Assembly: GCA_949825045.1 (NCBI GenBank)
Contig: OX463818.1
Location: forward strand, 34,054,906-34,118,905
DNA from: Argyresthia goedartella
Lineage: Eukaryota; Arthropoda; Insecta; Lepidoptera; Argyresthiidae
Reading direction: 5' to 3'
DNA length: 64,000 bases
Part shown: positions 1-10,214 of the stretch, piece after piece
How positions within the stretch are numbered: position 1 is the first letter of the stretch
Layout: each line of letters opens with the position of its first letter
Translations under genes and position numbers: made by a program
Notes under the pieces: generated by a model
Databases searched by the model: none
The model's input: only the letters and a program-made list of their open reading frames with translations
Told to the model about the DNA's origin: nothing

Positions 1-106
1 ACAGTACAACATACTGTCCAGTATAATTTACAACAAAGTTAACTAAATTTTAAATGTTTATCTAAAGCTATATATTTTTATATATTTGGGTTTGTGTTTG
101 TAATTC

Positions 107-245
107 AAAAGGCAGAAGTCAAGGGCGTTAAACCTGATGGATCGGGAGTGAAATATGACGTTCCACAAGGATCCATATTAGGCCCTCTCTTATTCCTGTT
201 ATATATTTAGGATCTGCCTTTCATGGTGGAGAAATTGACTGACAT
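107..245 (+). pseudogene. Non-LTR retrotransposon RT fragment
   Basis: The plus strand reads VPQGSILGPLLFLLYI, a stop, then DLPF, the RT block around motif B (PQGS). Similar RT pieces lie at 63540-63720 (plus) and 56397-56690 (minus), so this is one LINE family in several broken copies. The copy is cut off near 275 by another repeat and seems to resume near 745. No open frame survives. Confidence 0.7.
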
Positions 246-276
246 AGTGTCGTTGGCTGTTGATACTTCACTTCAT

Positions 277-360
277 AGAATAAATAGAATAGAATAGAAT
301 AGAATAAACTTTATTTGGCACATAAAAATACAATAGAATAAATTAACTTAAAATTATTAC
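277..360 (-). mobile_element. LINE/SINE 3' end with TATTC-repeat tail, inserted in the RT fragment
   Basis: On the minus strand the sequence reads GTGCCAAATAAAGTTTATTC and then a short TATTC array (283-305). AATAAA followed by a simple repeat is the usual 3' end of a lepidopteran retroposon. It interrupts the RT remains on either side. The stretch 360-745 shows nothing I recognise. Confidence 0.5.
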
Positions 361-744
361 AGTCTTATGTACGAGTATTATGCACTAAAAAGGTCTCCAC
401 TCAGCCTTATGCCATGGTTGGGCCACGGCTCTGATTTTCAGTGGATGCCTTACACTTAAATATTAAACGTATTGGAACCATATGAAAACAGTGCAGATAT
501 TAAAGTATTATGATGCATCACTATCACATTTAGCTGAAGCTCAGTCTCAGTATTTATGTAAGTACGATTTATTACAACTGGATCTTAGCATTACATGCGC
601 AGAAAAAATATAATTAAAACCACAACAGCTTATGTAACACTATAACAGATAATTTAGAACAAACAGTTGATAATGGGTATGAAACAACTTTACTGTAGGC
701 CTTTTTGCTTAGTAAGTAGATATTTCTTATATTTTAATTTAAAA

Positions 745-1645
745 CTGCCTATTGAAATAAATGTATTGTTAAACGCGTGTAATACCAAGTGTATCAAATT
801 CTCACTTCCAAATGTCAGGCAAGTTGAGATAATTTAAGTGTAAGCCAGCAACACGTTAGAATTAGTAAATGATAAGAAGTTTCTTGGAATAAAGTGGGGA
901 CCCCACATACAAACATTAGCTGGTAGATTAAATTCTGTGCCTTATGATGTTAGGATCATCAGACAAAATATGGATTTGGCTAAATGTAGGATAATATATT
1001 TTAGTTACTTTACTTGCCATATCCTTAGGTATCTTGTTGTGGGGGAAAGCAGCGGATGTTCAATCTATTTTTATTTAAAAAAAATTAGCTAATTGAGCAT
1101 TTTTTTATTTTAAATGCACATAATTCTTAAGAGAGCTTTTTAAAGAAATAACCTACTTGCTGTAGCTAGTCACTTTATTTTAGAAAATATAATGGATATA
1201 CGCAAGAACCTTACAACATTTTTCAAACTTAGCGATAGCTGTAATATCAACCTAAGAAATAATCACAGACTAGTTGCGCCCCGGTTTAGACTCGCGGAGG
1301 TTAGGATTTATTTCAAGGGTCAGGGCATTCTCTACTACAACAAGATACCTCAGGACATTTTGAACTTGCCATTCGAGCAATTTAAAAACCATGTAAAAGT
1401 AAGTGACTTGTCAAAAAAAGGATACTACAATGTTCAAATTACTTAAATGACGGGGCTGTAAATATGTTAATCTAACTTAATCCAGAACTTGCTGTTAAAA
1501 AAATATAATTATCTATTCTTGCTTATTATTTATACTAATTAATATTGTTATATTTGTATTAGTTAACAGCCACTTTTTGAAAGAGATCTAAAAATTTATC
1601 TGTGGGATTTACTTTGCCCTGCTTCTCCAATATAGAAAAGAGGAC
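745..1645 (+). pseudogene. LINE RT C-terminal part and 3' UTR
   Basis: Frame-shifted pieces read NTKCIKFSLPNVRQVE, KFLGI and WGPH (about 775-905), typical of the RT C-terminal part. A clean frame at 1192-1446 includes NKIPQDILNLPFEQFKNHVK, the usual end of this LINE ORF in Lepidoptera. The 3' UTR segment around 1573-1645 (AAAGAGATCTAAAAATTTAT and following) recurs at 62735-62885 and, inverted, at 38085-38250, where it precedes a TTTGAC-repeat tail. Dead copy with several stops. Confidence 0.7.
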
Positions 1646-1975
1646 TTATGGACTCCTATATGGACTTTCGTAAGGCGTTCTACAGAATCGATAACGACGT
1701 CCTAATGAAGAAGTTATGTGCCATTAGATTTGGTTTTCTTCGCTGACTACCTGAAAAACCGCCAGCAATATGTGCGACACGGCTGTTTTGAGTCCCAGCC
1801 GTACCATACATGGCCGGGCGTTAGCCAGGGGTCTATCCTAGAACCGTTGTTATTTATCATTATGATAAATGACCTGGAATTAGAGCTCAAATACGCCAAT
1901 TGCCATCTGTATGCGGACGATCTGAAACTGATACATCCCGTGAGTTCGAAAAGGTTTATAGGTGGTATGTGAACA
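1646..1975 (+). pseudogene. Jockey-like LINE RT fragment
   Basis: The translation shows RT motif A as YMDFRKAFYRID, a frameshift, then FADYLKNRQQYV, motif B as GVSQGSILEPLLF and the catalytic box LYADDLKL (about 1908-1928). The order fits the palm of a jockey-superfamily RT. It abuts the 3' UTR of the preceding LINE and ends at about 1975. It is 5'- and 3'-truncated. Confidence 0.75.
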
Positions 1976-2017
1976 ACAAATATTATTTAATACTGACAAG
2001 TGTAATGTAATGTTTTT

Positions 2018-2205
2018 TGTATCATAAACCCTCTTTACTGCTTCCAAAAACCACACGTTACAACCAGCATAATGATAAACTTCTTGGTAAAAACTATTTT
2101 CTTATCTGAATATTGATACATTATGACCATAATGTACCAAAATTTGTCAAATTATGACATTCAAATTTCGAACGCTGACGCCCGTTTTCGTGCCGTCCCT
2201 AGTTG
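2018..2205 (+). repeat. Two-hairpin dispersed repeat, copy 1, left part
   Basis: Starts TATCATAAACCCTCTTTACT and runs into CATTCAAATTTCGAACGC. The other part of the same copy continues at 6777-7032 beyond the LTR element, so the element landed inside this repeat. Other copies: 41444-41865, 42368-42792, 51185-51690 and 57225-57722. Confidence 0.8.
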
Positions 2206-2337
2206 TGTTAAGTATGTGGGAAATGACAACACAACGTTCTGCTATAATGGCTCAGTAACCACTGTTTAATAGAGAGAGAGGTTCGAGCGCGCTGACGCAG
2301 TCTAGCGCACTCGATAGTTATAGCTACATACGTAACA
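2206..2337 (-). repeat. 3' LTR of the Ty3/gypsy element
   Basis: 132 bp with TG...CA ends. It reads base for base the same as 6645-6776. For the minus-strand element this is the downstream LTR, next to the purine tract. Confidence 0.95.
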
Positions 2338-2344
2338 CTCCTCC
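2338..2344 (-). other. Polypurine tract of the LTR element
   Basis: GGAGGAG on the minus strand directly abuts the 3' LTR. This is the expected place for plus-strand DNA priming in Ty3/gypsy elements. Confidence 0.7.
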
Positions 2345-2419
2345 GGACTTAGATAAGATACTACAAAGAATGTAATAATATTTACGTGTAACTACATACA
2401 TGTGAATATATGATACTAA

Positions 2420-5400
2420 CTATTGCTTATAATTAACCTTAGGACGGTCTCTTAAATTCATGCTTAAACCTATATCTCTAGGTCGTATTTGACCAGACGT
2501 TTTCTCATTAGTTCCTTCTCCCCCAACAAGTTGCGTGCTTGCACATTCTGTGGTGTCAGATGTGTCATCTGACAGCGTGTGAGTCACCGGTGCGCTAATC
2601 GATGCAGTTGAAGCGGCGGCGGCAGCGGGGGTGAGGCTTGGATGTGCAGGCGGAGGGGGTGGCGGCAGAGCTGCTGGCGATGACGAGGAGGTTGACACAG
2701 GCCCGTCCTGGTGAGACGACGGCGACCAGTCGTCAAAACTGTCGTCGTTGTCCAGCTCCAAGCCATCATATTGGCCTTTGTATTTTATTATTTGATTTTT
2801 GTGTCTTTTTAAACTTATTTCTAAGCTTGGTATATAAACTAAATATATGCTTTGTCCTTGCTTCTCCTTTATAATAGCCTTGATCCATGATGTAGATGTT
2901 TTATGGTAAGTACATACTAATACAGTTTCATTTGGCGCAAAGCTTACATTTCTTGTACCTTTATATGTATTACACTGTGAGCACTGTTTGATTCGGACAA
3001 TTTCTTGCAATGTATCACTCGATATTGACGATGATGATTGGTGGTGTGGATTTAATAAATCTAATCTAGACTTTAATGACCTGCCCAGCATTATTTGTGC
3101 CGGTGATAACTCTGTCGTTGAGTGTTTTGAGTTTCTGCAGTCTAATAGAAAATCCCTGAGTTTAAATTGCATATCCTTTTTTGTCGATGATGAAGCCATG
3201 ATACTTTTAATACCTTTTTTAATTATTTTGACGTATATTTCAGCCTGTCCATTGCTTGATGGAGAATAAGTGGGCGTTGTAACATGCGTGATACCGTTCT
3301 CTTTACAAAATGACTTAAATTCTGATGACACAAAAGCGGTACCATTGTCGGATACTATTGTTTCCATTAACCCAAAATGTGATATAAGTTCATGTAACTT
3401 GTCTATCACTGCTGTTGAGGTACAACAACTCATGTCAAAACATTCCACCCATTTGGAGTACGCATCCACAATGACTAAGTACGTTTTTGCATTTATAGGG
3501 CCGAGGAAGTCAATGTGAATGCGTTGCCATGGCTTGTCTGGCAACGGCCAGGGTGTGAGGGGTACCCGGGGTGGCGCCGACCTAAGCGTTTGGCATATTG
3601 AGCAGTCTGCTATGAAAACTTCAATTTCCTTGTCTATATTGGGCCACCAAAATCGACCCCTGGCTTCACATTTGGTTTTAATTATTCCTAAATGAGACCT
3701 ATGTAGTTCACTTAATACCATATGTCTCAACTGATTTGGAATAATCAATTTATGTCCTCTCATGAGGCAGCCGTTTTCCAGAGATATTTCATATCTGCAA
3801 TTGTAATATGGCTTTAAAGTTTGGTCACAGTGTTTCGGCCAGCCAAACATAACAAAGTTGCAAACTTGTTTCATAAGTATATCTTTGTTTGTTTGTTCAC
3901 GCACATCATCGAGTTGTAACGGTAAATTATTTGATGCTATGTGATTTATGTACTGCGCCCTATCACGGTCAGCTGATGCATTGGCCCCTCCCACTCCCAC
4001 TGAGTTTGTATCTGAATCGGTTACTCCCGCTCGGCTAAAGAAATCTGCGCAGTTTTTTTCGCTTCGAACGTATTCTATTGTGAAGTTGTAAGCAGACAGA
4101 AATATCGCGTATCTTTGTAATCTATTTGCTGACACCTCTGGGACACCTTTGTTCGGACTGAAAATTGACAGTAAGGGTTTATGATCCGTGCGAAGGATGA
4201 AGGGCACATCTCGTCCATACAAGTACTGATGGTAGCGTTTAACTCCAAAAATTATAGCCGTAGCTTCCTTTTGAATCTGGCTGTAATTTTTTTCAGCTGA
4301 AGAAAGGACACGCGATGCATATGAAATCGGTCTTTCCCTGTCATTCTCTAACTGAGACAAAACTGCCCCGAGACCTGACGGTGATGCATCTACAGTTAAA
4401 ATTAGAGTGGCATTCTGATCAAAATGAGTCAGCACTCTATCAGATGCCATCTCTTTCTTAATTTCGATAAAAGCATCTTCATGTTCTTGAGACCAATTCC
4501 ATTTTGCGTTTTTGAGCAATAGACTGTAAAACGGGGCCAATACGGTGGACGCAGACGGCACAAAACTCCTGTAATAATTTACTAAGCCAAGAAATGATTG
4601 TAATTGAGTTACATTTTCCGGATTTTTGGCATTTACAATAGCATTTACCTTTTCTGGCGACTTATGCAAGCCATTTTTGTCGATTATAAAACCCAAATAA
4701 GATATCGACTCTTGGAAAAAACTGCATTTTTCCTTCCTTAAAACAAGTCCTGCCTCACGAAATTTTTCAAGTACTGTTTGGAGACGATTTAAATGTTCTT
4801 GTCTATTACAACCTGTTATTAAGACATCATCCTGATAAGTCAATACTCCTTCTATACCCGTCAAGGTATTTTCTATTGATCTTTGAAAGATAGCACTAGC
4901 ACTAGACAGCCCGTATATCAATCGCGTGTACTGGAATAGCCCTTTGTGAGTGTTAATGCATGTGAGTGGTTGTGCATCCTCAGATAACAAAAGCTGCATG
5001 TAGGCATTTGATAGGTCAAGTTTTGTGAATTCTACACCTCCATGTAACTTCGCGAATAACTCCTCAATTTTGGGAAGTGGGTTTTCGACAACAAGTTGCT
5101 TATTTATGGTTTGCGAAAAATCTCCACATATCCTAACATTGCCATTATGTTTAAGGACAGGTACAATGGGGCTGGCATAATTCGAGTGTTGTACTGATTT
5201 TAGTATGCCTTCTTGTACCATCCTATTTAATTCCTGGTCCACTTTTTCTTTTAATGCAAACGGGACAGATCTTGCTTTCATAAAGATCGGTTTCGAGTCA
5301 GGTTTTACATATAAGCTAACTGTGTGCTTATTAAAGCAACCTAACCTGTCTGAAAATACCTCTGGATATTTAGAAGTCAGCGACTTTACTATATTTTCAG

Positions 5401-6592
5401 TTTTAATGTGATTGATTTTACTTATTTGCAGGTTGAATGCTGACATAAAATTTCTACCCAAGAGAGGTGGGCCGCCGTCAGCTATAACATGTATATCTAA
5501 GATTTTAGTATCATTTTCATAATTCACTGGTAAACTAATTAGCCCTAAAGGATATATTTTACCACCAGTATAAACTTTTAAAACCAAACTACTATTACTT
5601 AGCGGAATGTCATTAAAGTGTTTACGGTAAATAAGGTCTGATATCGTTGTTACAAACGACCCACTATCAACTTCAAACAAAATGGTGGTTCCGTTAATGT
5701 TTACATTTTGCATCATGGCTTCCCCATTTTGTGTTCGAATGTTATAAATGCATTGACCCTTACCATCATCATCATCATCACCAACATCAGCGCTATCATC
5801 TACTACATAGTTGTGATTTTTTTGAATTGAACGATTTTTCTTCGTGCACATCCTCTTCAGATGCCCTTTAACACCACATTGCTTGCAGGTGTGTTTAGCA
5901 AACTTGCAGGCATTAGCCGAGTGACTGGTATATCCACACACGCTGCAATGGATGTTGCCCCGGTTTTGTTGCTGTCTTGTAGAAATACGGTTCACGTTTG
6001 CAGCTTCCTCTTGAAGTGGGTGCATATATCCTCTTGTCGTCCCTGGAGTCACAAGTCGTGCTGCAGCGCGGGCGCAGCGAAGTCCCTGGGCGATATCTAG
6101 TGCTTTTGCCAAAGTGAGGGTAGATGCATCTTCCGTGAATAACTTGTCGCGGGCAGGTCCCGGCTCCATGCCGAGCACGAATCGGTCTCGGAGCGTCTCA
6201 TCCAATGATGTGAATTTGCAATGGGTAGCTAAGCTCCTAACGCGAGCAGCCCACTCATTTAATTCTTCACCAGGCGTCTGGAGTGCAGCATGGAACATAT
6301 GACGCTCACCGATTATACACTTCCGCGGGAGAAAGTGATCATCCAGCAATTTCAAAACTTCTTTGTAAGTTAGCGAACTGATGTCCTTTGGATGTGAAAG
6401 GTCACGTACTAGCTTGTACGTAACCTCAGCGAGTGCACTGAGCAGTATAGCACGTCGTCTTACTTGTGATTTTTCATCATCGAGCAACTCATTTGCCACG
6501 CACCACTGTTGAAAACGTTCTTTGAACACTAACCAGTCCTGTGATTCATGATTGAATATTGGTAAAGATCCAATTAGCGACGGGTTTGACAT
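2420..6592 (-). CDS. Gag-Pol polyprotein of a Ty3/gypsy retrotransposon
   Basis: A single 1390-codon frame. Gag-like N-terminus at 1-215. Two zinc knuckles CX2CX4HX4C at 216-229 and 236-249. Protease with Asp309-Ser-Gly. RT with Y586-Q-D-D589, where the second position is Gln. RNase H with Asp735 in VDAS and a DHKPL box. Integrase with HHCC (H964, H967, C997, C1000) and a D1028-D1082-E1118 triad with 35 residues between the last two (DD35E). The tail after about 1250 is Ser/Pro/Ala-rich with a run of Pro. Gag and Pol share one frame with no shift. Domain order RT-RNaseH-IN makes it Ty3/gypsy; paired knuckles and short LTRs suggest the mag lineage (inference). All catalytic residues checked are present, so this copy could be active. 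The overlapping short frames are shadows. Confidence 0.96.
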   Translation of the reverse strand: MSNPSLIGSLPIFNHESQDWLVFKERFQQWCVANELLDDEKSQVRRRAILLSALAEVTYKLVRDLSHPKDISSLTYKEVLKLLDDHFLPRKCIIGERHMFHAALQTPGEELNEWAARVRSLATHCKFTSLDETLRDRFVLGMEPGPARDKLFTEDASTLTLAKALDIAQGLRCARAAARLVTPGTTRGYMHPLQEEAANVNRISTRQQQNRGNIHCSVCGYTSHSANACKFAKHTCKQCGVKGHLKRMCTKKNRSIQKNHNYVVDDSADVGDDDDDGKGQCIYNIRTQNGEAMMQNVNINGTTILFEVDSGSFVTTISDLIYRKHFNDIPLSNSSLVLKVYTGGKIYPLGLISLPVNYENDTKILDIHVIADGGPPLLGRNFMSAFNLQISKINHIKTENIVKSLTSKYPEVFSDRLGCFNKHTVSLYVKPDSKPIFMKARSVPFALKEKVDQELNRMVQEGILKSVQHSNYASPIVPVLKHNGNVRICGDFSQTINKQLVVENPLPKIEELFAKLHGGVEFTKLDLSNAYMQLLLSEDAQPLTCINTHKGLFQYTRLIYGLSSASAIFQRSIENTLTGIEGVLTYQDDVLITGCNRQEHLNRLQTVLEKFREAGLVLRKEKCSFFQESISYLGFIIDKNGLHKSPEKVNAIVNAKNPENVTQLQSFLGLVNYYRSFVPSASTVLAPFYSLLLKNAKWNWSQEHEDAFIEIKKEMASDRVLTHFDQNATLILTVDASPSGLGAVLSQLENDRERPISYASRVLSSAEKNYSQIQKEATAIIFGVKRYHQYLYGRDVPFILRTDHKPLLSIFSPNKGVPEVSANRLQRYAIFLSAYNFTIEYVRSEKNCADFFSRAGVTDSDTNSVGVGGANASADRDRAQYINHIASNNLPLQLDDVREQTNKDILMKQVCNFVMFGWPKHCDQTLKPYYNCRYEISLENGCLMRGHKLIIPNQLRHMVLSELHRSHLGIIKTKCEARGRFWWPNIDKEIEVFIADCSICQTLRSAPPRVPLTPWPLPDKPWQRIHIDFLGPINAKTYLVIVDAYSKWVECFDMSCCTSTAVIDKLHELISHFGLMETIVSDNGTAFVSSEFKSFCKENGITHVTTPTYSPSSNGQAEIYVKIIKKGIKSIMASSSTKKDMQFKLRDFLLDCRNSKHSTTELSPAQIMLGRSLKSRLDLLNPHHQSSSSISSDTLQEIVRIKQCSQCNTYKGTRNVSFAPNETVLVCTYHKTSTSWIKAIIKEKQGQSIYLVYIPSLEISLKRHKNQIIKYKGQYDGLELDNDDSFDDWSPSSHQDGPVSTSSSSPAALPPPPPPAHPSLTPAAAAASTASISAPVTHTLSDDTSDTTECASTQLVGGEGTNEKTSGQIRPRDIGLSMNLRDRPKVNYKQ

Positions 6593-6644
6593 AGTGGCGG
6601 TTTATTTGCACGCTAAAGTATTTATTTTTGATCCGAGTCGACAC

Positions 6645-6776
6645 TGTTAAGTATGTGGGAAATGACAACACAACGTTCTGCTATAATGGCTCAGTAACCA
6701 CTGTTTAATAGAGAGAGAGGTTCGAGCGCGCTGACGCAGTCTAGCGCACTCGATAGTTATAGCTACATACGTAACA
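6645..6776 (-). repeat. 5' LTR of the Ty3/gypsy element
   Basis: 132-bp partner of 2206-2337 with TG...CA ends. It lies 52 nt upstream of the gag-pol start, so it should carry the element's promoter. I see no convincing TATA box in it. Confidence 0.95.
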
Positions 6777-7032
6777 GTCTGTGAAGTTGGTAACAGGCTA
6801 AACAACTGCAGAGCAATGATCAATGCCACAATGCCGGTCGAACATGCGGTTCCTGAACACATCAAAGAGACCTTATGATATGTGTGTAGATAAACACGTG
6901 TGTGTAACTGTACATAATTAGGCATTTAAACTCTCGAGTGATATAATTATGAAACTCGCCTTCAGCTCGTTTCATAAACCCACTCTCGAGTGTTAATGCC
7001 CTACATTATGTAACAGCCACATAAACTACTAT
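6777..7032 (+). repeat. Two-hairpin dispersed repeat, copy 1, right part
   Basis: Resumes directly after the 5' LTR with GTCTGTGAAGTTGGTA, the sequence that follows CCCTAGTTT in uninterrupted copies. It contains the internal hairpin arms TTATGATATGTGTGTAGATA and ACTCTCGAG...CACTCTCGAG and ends near CACATAAACTACTATTA. Confidence 0.8.
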
Positions 7033-7085
7033 TACGCGCTCTTCTCAGCCTATAAGCACTACGTACACATTCGGTACGGAGTCCA

Positions 7086-8057
7086 TGACTCGAGTGTATT
7101 CGATTAAGGACCTTGGTGGACGTTCGACCTTAAACTTACATTCCATGAGCACATGAGCACTTAAGCCAAGAAATGCTTTAAAAGATTGGGGTTCGTGGTA
7201 CGGAATAGTAAAGATTACCGGAACCTGGGTGTGGTTCAGCTTCTATACACGGCCCTTGTGAGAACCAAACTTGAATCTAGCACGGTTGTTTGGAATCCGC
7301 ACGAAAGTTCTTACATACTTTTGCTAGAGAAGGTACACAAAGCTTTCCTACGATACCCATATAAGAGGAAATTTGGATACTATCCTTACCTTTATCCATC
7401 CTCTTATTATATTGGGTATGCTCGGATGCAACTCACTAGAAGTCAGACGTAACACCGAACAGCTTCTGACTGTGTGTCGATTGGTGCGAAGCGTGAGTGA
7501 CCGTGAACTGCGTCGCGCTTGTCGGTACGGTATGCGCGCTATTCGTGCCCGACAAATATCTCCGCGCGCGCAGGCACCGGCAGCTATTAGCGGGCGGCAT
7601 GCACCGCACGGTGGCGCGCCAGCAGTCTCCGCTGGTGAGGGCGTGGGACGGTCTCAATGCTCTGTTGGCTGCGGCACCTCTGACTGATGTGTTTGGTGAT
7701 GCATGGAGATAAATTGCGCGAGAATGTGTAATGTTTTGCGAGATGAATGTGTGACTGTATTTAATTTGAAATATTTAAATTGAAGTTTATTTTTATAGCT
7801 GACATTTAGAATTAATTGACTGTGTTTAAATTGTGTTTTTTTTTATCCATTATTCGTATTTTGAATTATTTTAATTTGAATTTAATATTTAGTTGACATA
7901 GTGATCGAAGTGAAATTAATAATTTGTAATTTAATTTCTAATTATATATTTTATCAATGGTATTTTATTCGGTGTGTGTACAACGCATTAGAATGATTCC
8001 TGTCATGTTTTACACACATATTAAATTTGACAATAAAACAAATAAAATAAAATAAAT
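7086..8057 (+). pseudogene. LINE RT C-terminus, 3' UTR and A-rich tail
   Basis: Frames read YSIKDLG, then LGVVQLLYTALVRTKLES and NSLEVRRNTEQLL, and close with a segment ending LTDVFGDAWR before a stop at 7710-7712, the usual end of a jockey-superfamily ORF2. Two frame changes separate the pieces (about 7170 and 7430-7560). An AT-rich 3' UTR follows and ends in an AATAAAACAAATAAAATAAA tail near 8030-8057. Truncated at its 5' end. Confidence 0.75.
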
Positions 8058-8699
8058 GACAACCTAGCAATCATCCGCAAGCAAAACCGTTCGATGTTGG
8101 ACCCTTTCTGATAGATCATTAGACCAAAAATATTTGAAGCCCCAAGATATTGCCCTTTGTGAAGATACTTATACCAAGATTAAATATAGAAATACGAAAT
8201 ATTTTGTATCTTACGCCCGCGCTCTAAGAGGAAGAAGGTTTCTGATAAATAAATCAAAGTGCGAATAAACAAACTTTGAAATAAGTGTAAGCAAGTTTGT
8301 ACGTGACTCTGTTTCTTTTCAGAGAACCCTTTTAGGAAACGGTAGATATATTTTCCTTAACATAAAAATACTGTTCTTGTCTTTTTACTATCCAATATCG
8401 TGACAGATACAAATACTAGCATCCACCAATTTGATCAGAGCAAGCAAAGAACTTTATTTTGCAATTATCTACACAAATCAGCTGATAGCCTTTCCCAAAA
8501 AGTATGGAAAAGTGAATATTAAGTTGTTATGATCAAATTGGTTTAATAGTGAACGATGTACATAATGATGTCCCTAATAACGTTCATAGCGAGTTCGAAG
8601 TTATAGTTCTCTAACGAGACTCGTGCATTTGTCAGATTCTCCTAAAGGTTGGTATAGAATGGAAGTCCGTTATACCATTCAGTATGATAAAATTGCGAC

Positions 8700-8890
8700 T
8701 TCGTTTGCATTCGGGGACCTCTGTGGCGTTGCGGTTCGAAGCTCAGGCTCCAAAATGAAAAATCTCGGGTTCGAATCCCAGCTGGGGAGAGAGAGAGAAA
8801 AAATCCCAGGTTTTAGATATTTATGTTTGTGACGTCGCTGTTTCTGGTTCCCACGACGCAGAACATGTGATATGCAAACGGTACGCGACA
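8700..8890 (+). mobile_element. tRNA-derived SINE (family 2)
   Basis: Pol III A-box-like TGGCGTTGCGG (8724-8734) and B box GGTTCGAATCC (8768-8778) in a tRNA-like head, then a body with GTTTGTGACGTCGCTGTTTC and TGGTTCCCACGA. The same head and body occur at 58252-58450 (plus), 39735-39884 (minus) and 60350-60518 (minus). It does not fold as a true tRNA gene because the head runs straight into the body. Confidence 0.8.
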
Positions 8891-9340
8891 CTTTAACTAA
8901 TTATTACAATTTACTAGTTAGTGCATCTATTGGAACCGTCGCTAGCGGGTACATTCACTCAACATACCTAATCAATATTTATCAACATTTTAACTTGTCT
9001 AGTGTATTAATAGATTAAATCAAACTCTTCTATAATAATACCCTGGACTTTTAACATCTAACACCCACTCACATCACCTCACCCCGAACATAGGTCCTTC
9101 GAACCGTTCTTGCACGAAGTTGATTTGGTCGGTGATTTATGTAAAAGCTGCAGGATTTTCGAAGTGTGGGGTAAAACATTTTGGAGTGAAGTGTAGTGCA
9201 GTGATAAATTGATTGCTGTAGAGCATAACGGCATCGGCTACAGGGATCAGATAACAGCTTCAGTAAATTGACTTAACCGTAAGCCGTCGTTAGCCGTTAA
9301 ATCATCACTATGGAGGTATCAAGTAAGACTTTACGTGTAA
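8891..9340. other. No gene recognised
   Basis: AT-rich sequence with no frame or repeat I can name. The last 250 bases may be the leader of the gag-like fragment that follows (inference). Confidence 0.4.
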
Positions 9341-9850
9341 CAACATGTCTCTAGAAAATCAGTACAAACTCATCCACGAGCTTAAGAGGAAATGGCAGAA
9401 TTTCAACAATGATGGAAAGGAGAGGAATAGTAATTCTAAGTATTACAAAAATCAATGGAATAAGCTGAAAGAACTAAGGAAGCAGAATCGATAGAACCAT
9501 AAGCAGATTAGTATGATAGTGAGCCAATTATATAAATATTACACAGATAATATCTATGATGGAGCACATAAGGTATATATATATAGTTCAACCAGGCTAT
9601 AATACAAAGCTATAATCGATTTACCGCTTCTGATGATACATATAACACGGAATTAGAACCACGTAGTCAAAATGGGAATTGGAAGATGCACAGAAATCTC
9701 TTCAAACTTAATGGTCTGCTATTGATAGCTTGCATTGGCAGATAAATAGTGAATTAATTGGTGAGAATTTGGTGAACAAGGCCGCATTTACTAAACGCGA
9801 AGAGCAATTCAACACGCTTAAAAGATGAAGATGTGGTCGGTAAGTAAGCG
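9341..9850 (+). pseudogene. BEL/Pao-like gag fragment
   Basis: An ATG at 9344 opens MSLENQYKLIHELKRKWQ and a charged helical segment that stops after about 50 codons. Further on, another frame reads SLQTQWSAIDSLHW, then INSELIGENLVN and FTKREEQFNTLK. The pattern of Trp and charged residues resembles the N-terminal Gag of BEL/Pao elements, where a similar 'RWK.ID..H..I' helix occurs. No pol region follows. Resemblance from memory only, so tentative. 9850-10214 holds no recognised feature. Confidence 0.4.
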
Positions 9851-10214
9851 TGAAAAACTACGCTTAAATTAGAAACACTGATATTCACTAGTTACTTTAC
9901 GAATGGGTTTCATTTAAGGATCTCTTTATAGCAACATAAAAACTCATTAATGCTTGATACCCAAAATATGCAAATTTTGAAAACCAACAATGAAAGGAGA
10001 GGCCGAACATCTATACATCGGTTTAGAAAACTATTCCTCGAGTTAGGAGATTCTAAACAATAGATACAACAACAAGAAATTAACCTTCCCATCCTACATT
10101 AGCTTTTGTAATGCATGACGTCAAGTTAGAGACTCTGAACAATTGAAAACCTGGGGGTGAACACAGCATCGTGGGACCATATTCTCGTGCACATTTTGTC
10201 TCAGAAATTAGATA

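Larger units (their letters stand above)
2206..6776 (-). mobile_element. Complete Ty3/gypsy LTR retrotransposon (mag-like)
   Basis: Two 132-bp direct repeats that read as identical (2206-2337 and 6645-6776) start TGTTAAG and end GTAACA on the plus strand and enclose one intact gag-pol frame on the minus strand. A purine tract, GGAGGAG on the minus strand (2344-2338), touches the 3' LTR, as expected for a polypurine tract. The leader between the 5' LTR and the ATG is 52 nt and does not begin with TGG, so the primer-binding site is not obvious. The sequence beside the 5' LTR is GTGTCGACTCGGATC. The flanks show no clear target-site duplication (AGTTG versus GTCTG). Identical LTRs and an open frame mean recent insertion. 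Confidence 0.97.

Noticed and set aside
2638..3518. Plus-strand frames across the LTR element
   Set aside because: They mirror the gag-pol frame and carry no motifs.
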